A stretch of 64,000 nt of DNA from Tetradesmus obliquus (Eukaryota; Chlorophyta; Chlorophyceae; Sphaeropleales; Scenedesmaceae). The first letter of the stretch is position 1, and each line of letters starts with the position of its first letter. Where the stretch lies: positions 3,153,501 through 3,217,500 of the forward strand of contig CP126194.1 of the NCBI GenBank assembly GCA_030272155.1. Reading direction: 5' to 3'. Under the pieces are notes generated by a model. It searched no databases and was not told where the DNA came from. It saw only the letters and a list, made by a program, of their open reading frames with translations. Below are positions 20,034-31,218 of the stretch, piece by piece. Made by a program: the position numbers and the translations under genes.

Positions 20034-23000
20034 ATGCATAGGCTGAAAACCCACCTCAACTTGACGAGTTCCTTGCGCAACCCACAGCTCACCCCCTGCT
20101 GGTGCCCAGCAGCCACAGCAGTGCGCCGCCGGCAGCTGCCGCTGGTGCAGCTGCAGTGCAGTAAATTTACAAGCATGGCTGGGGAAACAGGCCCTCCCGA
20201 AGCTGGCACAGGCCAGGTGTTTCCGGAGCAGTATGACCAGCAGCTGCAGGCGAAGCTGGCGCATGTGCGGGAGCTGTTTGCAGGGCAGCAGCTGCCGGAG
20301 GTTGAAGTGTTCAGGTCCAGCCCTGAGCACTTCCGCATGCGTACAGAGTTTAGGTGCGCCACACGATGCAGATTTGCAACATAGGCGAGCGATATATACC
20401 TATGACAGGCGTGTCAGCTTGAAATGGACAAGAAGCACAGCTTTACATGCTGTAGCCGCCCTAGTGAGCCAGCAACTGGATTTGTGGCTGAGGAAGGGAC
20501 CCAAAGGCGCTATGCTTGCGTACCCTTTCTCAGCTTGCTGCTCTGTCTTCTACCGCAGGGTATGGCTGCAGCAGGATGAAGCATACTACGTTATGTTTGA
20601 AAAGAACGAGCGCAGCGGCGGTCCTGATGATGCTGGTCAAGCTGGTGAGGCGCAGCCCATCAGCAGCGACACAGAGCAGCCAGCAGCAGCAACAGCAGCC
20701 GCTGAGGCCAACACCAAAACAACAGCTGTAGCTGCAGAGGCAGATGCAGGTGCACGTGCAGCAGCAGATGAAGGAGCAGCGTCAGACGCCTCTCAGCCAG
20801 CAGCAGATGCAGAGCAGCAGCCCAAGCTGAGCAGCAAGCAGCGGCGGAAGCTGCAGCGCAAACGCGGCAAGAAGGCAGCCAAGGCAGCAGCAGCAGCAGA
20901 CGATGCCAAGACGCGCCGCTTCAACCGTGTGCGCATAGATGAGTTCCCTGTGGCATCGCAGCTAATTTGTGAGCTGATGGTGCTGCTGCGTAAGGAGCTG
21001 ATTGCACACCCAGTACTGCGGGACAAGGTCTTCCAGGTGCGCCAATGACATGACATGAATAAGTGTGGCAGCCACAGCAGCCCAGTGTTTCTGCACACAT
21101 AGGCTCCGCAATGGCAACCCAGGGCATCATCAGCAGCTGCAGAGCTGCGAGGTACGCTCAGCTGCGCCATCTTGCTTGTGTTGTGTTCTGCAGTTGCTAC
21201 TGTGTTACACACTGCGGATCTATGCCAGGAAAAACCAGCCTCATCGTTTTCCAAGTCTGCCGTCCACCTGCTCCTTCTTCTGCCTCCTTTGCCTTTTTTT
21301 ACACCATAGCTTACTTCCTTTCTTTGACTTCCGCTTTTTTTCTTCGACCTTTTCCCCCGCCACACCTCACCAGGCCAATTTCCACAGCACGCTCAGCAAG
21401 CAGGCCATGGTCACGCTGGTCTACCGCAGACCCTTAGATGACGTGTGGCAGGAGGCGGCACATGCGCTACGCAGCAGGCTGCTCAAAGCACTGGGCCCTG
21501 AGGCATGCAGCCAGCTGCACATCGTGGGGCGCAGCCGCAAGCAGAAGCTGTGCGTGGACGCGGACCACGTGTTTGAGCGCATGGAGGTGGCGGGGCGCAG
21601 CTACGAGTACATGCAGGTGAGTGATTTGTTACTTTTGCCGTGTTACTTGGCATGTTGTTATGTATGTGTTCGTGGTCTGGTGACAGCCTCAAGTGAGGTC
21701 TCCAAGAGTTCAGCTGAGCAGCAGCTACATGCAATGTGTGCTGCTGCATCACATACCGTAGCAGACAGCAGCATCAGTGCGCCTGCCACTACTGCAGGGG
21801 TAGCTGCTGCCCCTGCCACCCTCCTGCAAGGGGCCCAGGCATAGGCCTCAGGACACGCTGCTTGCATGGGCTAATATCGCTGTTCACAGCCTTCAAGCCC
21901 TGTCCTGCACTTGATGTGTTCTGCCCCTTCTGTGCAGCTGCTGGCATCAACCACGATTCAATGAACAAATGGTCAGTGACCAGGCAGCCCCTGGATACAA
22001 CACCACAAAACAAATTCGTTTCTTGCTATATTCATTGCTGTTTGCTGTGTGCTTGGCTGCAGGTGGAGGGCGCGTTCTCTCAGCCCAACGGCGGCGTGTG
22101 CCAGCACATGCTCAACTGGGCGGTAGAATCTACCAAGGGCAGCAGCGGCGACCTGCTGGAGCTCTACTGCGGCAATGGCAACTTCACGATACCGCTGGCA
22201 CAGAACTTCAAGCAGGTGTGGCAGAATTGTTATGTACATATCAAGATGTTGATATCATTCAAACAGCTGTAGTGCAGCTGCGCGGCTCTGCATGCTGCGC
22301 AGCTTGCGGCTTGTGTTTGGCACATGCCGCGCTGCCTGACACAGAGTGACTGCAGTTCATTGCTTGCACTGTACTCCAACAGCGGATGTGGTTGTTTTCC
22401 TGCAAGCAAGAGTTGCGCTGCTGCAGACACTGCCAGCCCGAGCCTGCTACCACCACCCTACAGCCTATCTGGCGTTTGTAGTCTCGTACTCTACACTATA
22501 CTGCATCACTGCAACATGGTTATATGGTGACGATGGTTTGCGTAATGCCATCCATGATGGACATGTGTGCGCTGCTTGCTTGTGCAGGTGGTGGCAACAG
22601 AGGTGTCAAAGGCCTCAGTGGCTGCGGCGCGCCACAACATCGCAGCCAATGCCGCAGACAACGTCTTCCTGGCGCGCATGAGCAGCGAGGAGTTCACGGA
22701 GACCTGGAAGGTCAAGGGCACGCGTAACAGGTGCGATGGCAGCATTGCTGTAATTTTGAATAATTTTATAGTGAACGGCACGCGCAACCGGTGCGGTTGC
22801 CTTGGCAGGCTACCAGGGCACGACATTGCAGTGTGACGCATCTGATTGGTGTGTTAGTTGCGGTTGCAGCCTGGCACGCTTGTAGTTGAGGATCCTGCAG
22901 ACTGGCTTGCACAGTGATCTTCAAGAGTGAGCATGCACTGCTGCGGAGTTAACCGCTACTGGCAGCCACGTGATCAGCAGCCAGAAAGAACGCTGCGCCA

Positions 23001-23775
23001 GCTGGGCATTACTTGCGCTGGCAGCAGTGCGCCCCGATTGCTTGTCATACGATTGCGATTATGCCGCTCCTTACACTGCTGTGCTGTGTGCTGTGTGTTG
23101 TGTGCAGGCTGGCTGGCCTTGACTGGGAGCAGCTGTCACTGGACACGCTGTTTGTTGACCCGCCCCGCGCTGGGCTGGACCCGGCAACAGAGCAGATGCT
23201 GCAGGACTTTGAGCAGGTGTGTGCGCCTGTCTGCAGGTTGACTAGCAATTTGTGTGCATGTATGTACGGCTCTACTGGAGCCGCACGTAGTACGCACAGC
23301 TGCACTTTGGCCTACTTGGTGATCTGCAAGTTGCAGCTACGTGTACTTTGCAAAAAGCGTCCTGCCAGTTCACTGGCTGGAGCATCATCAATGTATTCAA
23401 TGTATTTGGCAGAAAGGAAGACGAGTCTGCACTGCAGTGGTCTGAAGCAATGCCACATTCCTGCTGTACACATGTACATGAAGCCCACCGCAGGCAGCTG
23501 AGAGTGTGGTGTGTTCCCGTTGGGTAACACAACAATAATCACTACGTCGTATTCATCACCATGTAAACAACTAAACGACACACATGATTTGCACTTGGCG
23601 TGCTGTGCAGGTGGTGTACATCAGCTGCAACCCAGAGACACTCGCCAAGAACCTGCGCAGCGTGGCGCACAGCCATGACATCGTGCGCATGGCAGTGTTT
23701 GACCAGTTCCCCTACACAGAGCACATCGAGGCAGGCGTGGTCATCCGACGCAAGCCCAGCGCGGCAGCAGTTTGA
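20034..23775 (+). CDS. trmA: tRNA (uracil-54-C5)-methyltransferase, bacterial TrmA type, probably organelle-targeted
   Basis: Seven exons: 20034-20353, 20559-21036, 21374-21616, 22063-22215, 22588-22730, 23108-23216 and 23611-23775. Together they give 536 residues, all phases compatible. The enzyme makes m5U54 in the T-loop of tRNA using S-adenosylmethionine. Visible blocks, in TrmA order, are [45 protein letters not shown], the SAM site [16 protein letters not shown], the loop [10 protein letters not shown], the catalytic cysteine in [14 protein letters not shown], and [10 protein letters not shown] near the end. It resembles the 366-residue gammaproteobacterial enzyme rather than the RNA-binding-domain TRMT2 type. 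Extra length is an Ala/acidic then Lys/Arg-rich insertion (exon 2). The ATG at 20034 adds about 47 residues rich in Arg, Ser and Leu without Asp or Glu, as in a transit peptide; an internal Met at 20175 is the alternative start. Confidence 0.9.
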
Positions 23776-25137
23776 ATTACTGGTGCCGCATGTGTCAGGG
23801 CGACTGATGAGGATGTGGTTTGTGGCAGGACGAGGCACTACCAGAAGAATGCGGTTGACTGCAGATGCTGGGCACATGGCACTGTGCATGTAGATTGACT
23901 GGGTGGCTGTTGTGGCTGCAGGGCAATGGGTATGCATGTGTTTTGAATCCAGGGACCTTGTGAATCCATCTTGGATCGGCTCCAAGCAGATCCAAAGCGG
24001 GCAGCCCTGCCAGTGGCAGCTTATGCATGTGCTCTGTTTGGTCACCAAATCAAATTTTGAGGCGTTTGCAACATATGCGACTCATGCTGCTTGCAGATAA
24101 GCCAGCATGCCATGCTTGCCTCCCCAATCGGGCGAGGTTACCTTTGTAACCTTTCGATTACAATTTTTTTTGTGATCCTCTCTGGGAGTGTAGGCGGTGC
24201 GGGGTAGAGGGGGGGGTGCGGGGAAGGGTTGAGGCTGGCGACGAGCAGTCGGGGCTTGCAATATGTTAAAGCTGCTGGTAGAGTGCTTGCTCCAGCCCAA
24301 TGTGCTCCACTCCAGCTGGAGCACTGTGCCGAACAGGTAGCAGTACAGTTGGTTGTGTCCATGATGATGATGAGTTGGTCGTGTCCCTGCCTGGTTGACC
24401 AACTGTATTGCTAAGCACCAACCTGCAGGCCTCTGAGATGTGGTATGAGTATGGCCTAGTGATGAGGGTAAGGGTGCTACTGTGATGTCACTAAAGCTGC
24501 TGCTTCTGTCAACCTCAGTGCTGGGGGCCCTCTGCCCCTTGCATCTATGTCTGAGGGGCACTTGTCTGCAGTCACCCTGCAAGGTCACTGGCCTGCCAGG
24601 AAGGATTTGCTCAACCGCTTGATAAGAGTCTATTTCGCGATGTCGCAGGCTGTAAACCTATCTGAATCGCGTTCTGCTGTCATACGGCGGTCGTAATCCC
24701 CCGTGGGTGACCTTTTCGCCTGGTCCCTGTCAAAGTTCAACGTGGCGGGCGCAAATGCAACAGCTCTTGAAACTGGCTGACTCGACTATTCTACTCAAGC
24801 AGGTACTGCTAAGAAATCACAGCCTCTGTATCCTGTGCCAGACCTGCCGAAGTGCCACAGAATCTGCGTTGAACGAAGCTCTGTGCCTCCCAGCAGTTCA
24901 CAGGCAAGTTTCTCGTCAACTTATTTGTTGTCGTAATTGGGGCAGTTTGCTATGTTGACGCTGTGCAGCTCGGTCGTGGACGCTCAACGATGCACGCCCT
25001 GCCAAACCGTCGGGAGTGATGCCAGTGCTGTGTGCTGCTGGACAGCAGTCACTTGACAAAAGGCCTCGGCAGACGCTCAATCATGCTAATTTGTGCGCAT
25101 TATACTGTTTGCTGCAGGAATCAACCAAGCACGCACC
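23776..25137. other. Intergenic region upstream of haemoglobin copy 1
   Basis: No supported gene. It contains a poly-T run (about 24165), a G run (about 24210) and short GC-poor stretches. The last few hundred bases probably contain the promoter and a 5'-UTR intron of the first haemoglobin gene: a CTGCAG acceptor ends 20 bp before its ATG. Confidence 0.5.
24687..24713 (+). promoter_or_regulatory. Conserved upstream motif, haemoglobin copy 1
   Basis: TCGTAATCCCCCGTGGGTGA with the following CC lies about 447 bp before the ATG. A close match occurs at nearly the same distance before copy 2, while the surrounding sequence is largely unrelated. The core CCCCGTGGG is near-palindromic. Function is not known. 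Confidence 0.5.
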
Positions 25138-26245
25138 ATGCTGGCTTCCATGCGCACCTCCAGGCTGGCAGCTGCTCCTGCTAGGCCCAACAGGGTGGCA
25201 ATTCTTGTGCCCAGGGCTGCTGCAGAGGTCAAGCAGGCACCTCTGCTGCAGAGGCTGGGTGGACCTGGCGCTATCAAGGCAGCAGTAGACATCTTCTACG
25301 TGAAGGTGCGCAGCCGCATGCGGACAGCAGCAGCAGCAGGAGGTGCTGCTAGGCTGATGCCCTGTTCGCCACCGGCTGTTGAGCTCCTGCAGCCCACCAC
25401 TTAGCTGCTGCATGTTCGCGCATTGGAGTTGCGCTCAGTGTCATCTGCATGACAGACCAGCTTTTGCCTAAGCCAGCCTTTGGCAACACATACAGTAGCC
25501 TGAGTGCCCGCCTTGCTGAAGCGGTAATCAACTTGCATGTGTCAGGTGCTACTGAGCTAACCATGGGCAACAGCTTGTGCAAATGCTTTTAGCAGGCTTC
25601 AGTCAGCATGTTTCCTGACCTGGCATTCATGTCCTGCTATATCTGTGCTGCTGCAGGTGCTTGCTGACGACCGCATCAAGCACTACTTTGAAAGCACTGA
25701 CATGGTCAAGCAGGTGCGTCCAGCCTGCCATCGCGCGTGCACGGTGTTTTTTCATGCTAGTCTTGCAATGTTTGCTGTGTTCTAAAACAGGGATTGACGG
25801 CATTGCAGCTGTCATGCTGCCAGCACAGCTGCCAGCAGCAAGTTGTCAGCGCTGCACGGCATTGATGCACTGCATGCAGTGCCAACTTGCCGCAGCTGCG
25901 GTTGCTTCAATCATCCGCTGCTGGGCATGAATGCCCTCTCAACGCAGATCTTTGAGCTTACTGTTGCCCTGCTGCTGCCACCGCCCGGCTTGCTCTTCTG
26001 CTGCCCTGCAGCGTGCACACCAGGCTGCATTCATGACCTATGCGTTTGGCGGCGAGAACAAGTACGCTGGCAAGGACATGGCAGCAGCACACCGCCACCT
26101 CATCCCGCACCTGACTGAGGAGCACTTCAATGCGGTGGTGGACAACTTTGTGGCCACGCTGCAGGAGCTGGGCGTGCCGCAGGAGGACATTGACGATGCA
26201 TGCGCGGTGGTGGCTACCACCAAGGACGCCGTGCTGGCAGAGTGA
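25138..26245 (+). CDS. THB: Truncated haemoglobin, group I (2-on-2), copy 1, with plastid-like leader
   Basis: Three exons: 25138-25305, 25657-25713 and 26012-26245, giving 152 residues. The globin domain follows a leader rich in Arg, Ala and Ser (MLASMRTSRLAAAPARPN...), which suggests an organelle transit peptide. Group I truncated-globin features are the helix-B aromatic pair in VDIFYVK (Tyr B10 region), the distal Gln in RAHQAAFMTYAFGG, the haem-coordinating His in DMAAAHRHLI, and the C-terminal ELGVPQEDIDDACAVVATTK block. Algal members bind O2 and NO and act in NO detoxification or redox work. A second copy follows 2.35 kb downstream with the same exon structure. A CTGCAG acceptor 20 bp before the ATG is conserved in both copies and implies a 5'-UTR intron. 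Confidence 0.92.
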
Positions 26246-28596
26246 GATTGTAAAAAGCGGGCGGCAGAGCTGAGATATACTTACAGATGCGGATGTTTGC
26301 AGTGAAAGAGTACTGGGAGTGATGGCATGCGATGGTCTGCTGCAGCATGTTCTGCGTATACCGTGCTGGGAAAATTTTCTGGCTGCGTCTCATCTGCCTT
26401 GAGTTGCTGGGCTGGGTTCGGCACTGGTGTGCAGGAATAATGTGTGTAGGAGTATGTGAGGTGTACATGCTCTCCTTTTTATGCACGTACATCGTGGTCT
26501 TGTGAGGCACAACATCAGCCCTCTCAGCCACTGCTGTCATGCAGTGCTTCTCTGGATTATTATTGTGCTGGAAATCCTACTTTTGGATGTATCCGGCATC
26601 AAAGTGGTGTGTGTCAAATGGCTTTTACATTGGACACTGCAGGCTATCTATCACCACCAACGCCATGGGAACAGTCCTAGTAACACCCAAAAAACATGTT
26701 GAGCTTAGTCATCAGCAGTGCTGTTCATTGTCCGCCATCCAGGGAGCAGAATCTCCGGGTCCTAGGGGCTGCTTTGCTATATCTGGCATTGAAGAGGAGC
26801 ATAGCATTGTTGCGTGTTGTGGCAGGTATCCTACATTGGGCATGGTCGTACTTACATCAGCCGTATGGCGGAGCTGAGTTGTCAGGCTGTTGTTTTCAAC
26901 TGGGCATTTCGGTTGCGAGTGCGTCATCTCAACAGAGTCCACTGTACTGTTGCATGCACAATGTTGCCTGCTAGAACTCACCAACTATTCAGCAGCTCAA
27001 CTTTTGGATGCGCGTGTGAGTACACATGTTCATCAGCTGCAAGGCGTTGCACCTGGAATAGCTGGGGCCGCATGTTGTTTTGCTGTCGCTTGTTTGCACC
27101 ACGCGCTTGTGAGTAGCTGCACGTTTTGCTCAGTGCTTGTATGCTGCTGCGCTTGTTTAACTTGTTCAACTTGCCAACGTATGCTCATGTGCAGGCACCA
27201 CTGGTGCCATGCAAGCAGTCGCGGTGTTGCTATGTGTGCTTTGGTTGCCATCCTGCCAGTTGCATTGCTTGCACAGTCGTCTGGATTGTGCTTGTGGGCG
27301 CAGCATGTGAGGTCGCTTGTCTGACACTGCCATAATGGTTGTGTCCCGAAGGGGTTTCGTGTTGACTTGGACGGGGCATGGCAGGCACATACGCAGCTTG
27401 CTTATGCCTGCGTGCAGGAGGTGGGATTCCTCTGCATCCGTGCCCCCACGTACCCACACTCAGCTACTGTGGAAGTGCAGAATCATCATGGCGACGGTAC
27501 AGGCATGCTGAGCGACAGCTGCCTTTCAGCACTGTTTGGGACGTCACAAAGTTCTGCACCATACAGTTTTCGGCGGACGCCTTGCGCCCCATTCTTGCAA
27601 CGGCAGGCGGTCCCCTGTGTGTTTCTGACAATGTCTGCAGCCGCTGGCAATGCTGCTGTTTTGGTGAAGAGGCTTACCAAGCAATGCCTGGTAACAGAAC
27701 GATGCTCAACTTCATGCACAAACAGCTGATGCCGATGTAGCTGGGGCTGTGACCAGGCTGGTAATTGGCGCAGGCTGCAGTTGCTGCCGCAAGGATCCTT
27801 GCGCCAGGCCACTGGGAGCAGCCAACAGGCCCAGTGAAAGTACGCAAGAAAGCGCACACAGCACACTTGTGCCACCCTACCAATAAAGGGCTCGTGATTT
27901 TGCTGGACAAACCACTGGAACAAATAGATTCAAGTTTGCAGGTCAAGCACCTTGACACCGCTGCCGGCATCGCTGCAGGTGCAGTCGCCCGCCTGCAGGC
28001 TGGTTGGTCATAAACAAGCAACCGCCCCGCTGCTGGATCTAAGATATCATTGCGACGTCAACGTGCGCATCTTCTGGCCCAAACACGAAGCTTATAAACA
28101 AGCTTATGTTTCATGTTCATCGATGCTAAGATCAACAAACTCAGCAGGCTGTCGTAAACTCCCCGTGGGGGACCCTTGGCATGTTACACGCACGCTCATG
28201 GTGACCTCATGGTGACGGGATTTTGAGCACAGGAACATATACGCCCAGCATGTTGTCCAAAGTTTGTTGGTCAGTACCCTCGGTCACAATCAGACAACCC
28301 TACTACTCTACGACTTTGCGCGCCAGCACGTTAGCTACTGCCCCTCTCCTCAGGACAGTGTCTAGCAATCACTTCGAGTAAGTTTTGTTGTTTTTCAGCT
28401 CACAAAACGTTGATATCTGCGAGATCGTGAACATACCATGCGAATGTCTGCCCGGAGCCGACGCAGTGCCTGTTGCTGCTCCTGTCTACAGCAGCTCTGC
28501 CATCCAACCTACCCTGTCCGCCTGTGCAGTATAGGTCAATAGTCTACTAGTCAACGACCCGTTTCTGTTACTGCAGGTGGCACCCAAGCAATCACC
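26246..28596. other. Intergenic region between the two haemoglobin genes
   Basis: About 2.35 kb with only short, motif-less open frames on both strands. It must hold the 3' end of copy 1 and the promoter of copy 2. Apart from the motif near 28150 and the acceptor at 28576, nothing is recognised. Confidence 0.5.
28149..28176 (+). promoter_or_regulatory. Conserved upstream motif, haemoglobin copy 2
   Basis: GTCGTAAACTCCCCGTGGGG followed by GACC lies about 445 bp before the ATG of copy 2, matching the element at 24687-24713 before copy 1. Its core CCCCGTGGGG differs from a perfect palindrome only at the central GT. Confidence 0.5.
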
Positions 28597-29680
28597 ATGC
28601 TGGCTTCCATGCGCACCTCCAGGCTGGCAGCAGCCACTGCCCCCAGGCCCTGCAGGACTGCTGTCGTGGTCAGGTACCAGCAGGATGGCAAGCCCCATGC
28701 ACCTCTGATCGACAGGCTGGGTGGTGCTGATGGAGTAAGGACTGCAGTCGACATCTTCTACAACAAGGTACGCGTGTGTGGCCCAGGGCTGTCTGTGACA
28801 GCAGCAGCAGCGTGTCCAAGGTGTCTGCATTTTGCGGCGGTCTTGTTGACGTAGGCGTTGCGGCGACTGTGGTCCACTTGCACTTACTTTGTTTGTTGAG
28901 TGGCATTGTTCTGGAGTGCATGGAGCCCTGTATATGGCTGAGCAGTGCATGCAGCTTATCTTGTTGCCAACACTTGTGCATTGTGCAGTCATTGTACAGT
29001 GCAGGCGTTTATTGTTGAATGCGCCCGCCCTGCCCCGCCCCCCTGCTGTGCTGCTGCAGGTGCTGGCTGACAACCGCATCAAGCACTACTTTGCAGGCAC
29101 CGACATGAAGAAGCAGGTGGGGTGCAGACATGGGCACACAGTCGTTGCCAGAGCGTAGAAGTCGTTGCGCATGCAGTCCTTGCGGGCTGCATGTGCTGCT
29201 GCGCACTGCAGGACAGTCGTGGCAACTGTTTTCGGTTTGAGAGTGCTTGTTGCACAGCATGCAGCTCGCCAGCTGTTTGAATTGCGGAATACTGAGCGCA
29301 CATTGTACTGAATGCACTTATGTGGTTGCATAGATGCAGGGGTCTCTTTGCAGGTGTCCCTGGCGTTGCCTCCTCACCAACACCACTGCAACTGCTGCTG
29401 CGCCTGCTGCTGCACCCCTCCTCACAACCGCACCCCCTGCCCGCAGCGTGCTCACCAGGCTGCCTTCATGACCTATGCCTTTGGAGGCGAGAACCACTAC
29501 ACTGGCAGGGACATGGCTGAGGTGCACAAGAAGATCATCCCGCACCTGACTGAGGAGCACTTCAACGCTGTGGTGGACAACTTTGTGGCTACGCTGCAGG
29601 AGCTGGGCGTGCCGCAGGAGGACATTGACGATGCATGCGCGGTGGTGGCAACCACCAAGGACGCCGTGCTGGCGGAGTGA
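28597..29680 (+). CDS. THB: Truncated haemoglobin, group I (2-on-2), copy 2, with plastid-like leader
   Basis: Three exons: 28597-28767, 29060-29116 and 29447-29680, giving 153 residues; intron positions match copy 1. The leader (MLASMRTSRLAAATAPRP...) is again Arg/Ala-rich. Globin motifs are FYNK, RAHQAAFMTYAFGG (distal Gln) and DMAEVHKKII (proximal His). The last 47 residues are identical to copy 1, with only five synonymous base differences over 144 bp, whereas the leader, exon 1 and the introns differ clearly. This is a tandem duplicate whose 3' exon is under strong constraint or has been homogenised by gene conversion. Expected role is O2/NO binding in the organelle. Confidence 0.92.
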
Positions 29681-30986
29681 AACCATAAGAGTGCACAAAT
29701 CGCTGCATCTGGGGGTTGTTGCATGCACGAGTGCAGTCTCTAATGTGGGACAAACGCGGACGAAGTGTGGTGCAAGGCATGTGACCACTGGCGGCTGCTG
29801 TGTAGTTTGCAGGCAGAACAGGAACCTGTGCCTGAACTGGTTTGGCTCCTCGTCGGATACCGGGATTGCATGACATTGATCAAGTGATCTTGGCCAAATG
29901 CATGCAGAGATTTGTGCACGGCCCGATGTATTGCTTGCATGCCAGGTCTGCAGGTATGACGGGCACCGTATGAGCTGCATTGCACCATTGGCTTCTTGCA
30001 TCGACAACCAACAGTTGCGCTGCTGTTGCGTTGTGGTGTAGTCGTTGGAACGCAGTGGGTCATGCACTTAGTGGCCACCGTGGTCACTCAGTGGCACACT
30101 GTGCACCAAGGCTTTTTATTGCCAATAGCAGTAGGCAACTGCTGTCTACTGGAAGTTACGTGCTCGCCGTCAACTTTGGTTGTTCAGGGTCTGTGCTGTT
30201 CAGGTATTGTTGCTTGCTGGTGTTTTTCAATCTGCATTGATTGTGCACTGAGTGCTTGCTGGTGCTGATGCGCATCTTCGACAGCAAGTGCACTGCACAT
30301 TTGCGTTATGGCTGCATTTTTGTGATTTCTGTGATTTTTGGTGATGAAAGGCAGGGGCAGCTGCCTGCAGGGTTGTTGTGAAAGTTACAAAATGCACACT
30401 CAACACGCAAAGTTGGATGCAAGACGCGGCAGCGTAAGGCGTTTGACATTGGGCCGTATGGGGCCTCCTAACTGCTTTGCAGGCCATGGCAGCCTACAGC
30501 AGATTGTGAATCACCGCTTTGTGTTGATGTGGATCGGTTGGCCAACCCAGCTGCTAATGAGCAAAGGAGATGGTAAGTGATGCTCAGATTTTCCTGGTGT
30601 GCCTCGCTCTTACAAGTTAGCATGCCAGCGTTCAACATGCTGACCATGCAGTCACAGACGCAGCATCTGCAGACCTTGTGCAGCTCAAACTGCGTGGAGT
30701 GCAGCGCGTACGTTGCTACCTTGTAGCGCACAGAGCAGCAACAGCTCACTGCCGCGCTGTTCAATCCTGGGCAGGCGTGGTTCTGATGAAACTTCAGCTA
30801 GTTTTCTGTCATCAACTGCACCAACACCTACACTGCGGCACTGCTGGCAGCAACAGCGATAAGAAGTACGTCACTAGTTCAACTGATGTAAGTTACATCA
30901 CGAAAGAGGCAACTGCATTTCACCGCATCGTGCCGCCAGTCACCATGTCACTAGTCACTGTACTTAGCCCACACGTAACTCAAACG
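29681..30986. other. Intergenic region, convergent gene ends
   Basis: Between the stop of haemoglobin copy 2 (+) and the stop of the membrane-segment protein (-). No supported gene; it probably contains both 3' untranslated regions. Confidence 0.5.
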
Positions 30987-31177
30987 CTATGACAGTGCAG
31001 CAAAGCTATTGAACAAGTGCAGCGACTCAGCTGGCGGCCGCTGCCTTGATGGCGGTCGCAACGGCTGCTGCACTGAACGCCCTCCACCGCCAACAGATGC
31101 ATCAGGGCCATGGCTGCGTACATCCTCATGCTGGCAAGCATGCGATAGCGTGTCGCTTGCAGTGTTTGGCTTCGCAC

Positions 31178-31218
<41 letters not shown>

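Noticed and set aside
26246..28596. Possible third haemoglobin or relic between the two copies
   Set aside because: No globin motif or similarity to either copy was seen on either strand.
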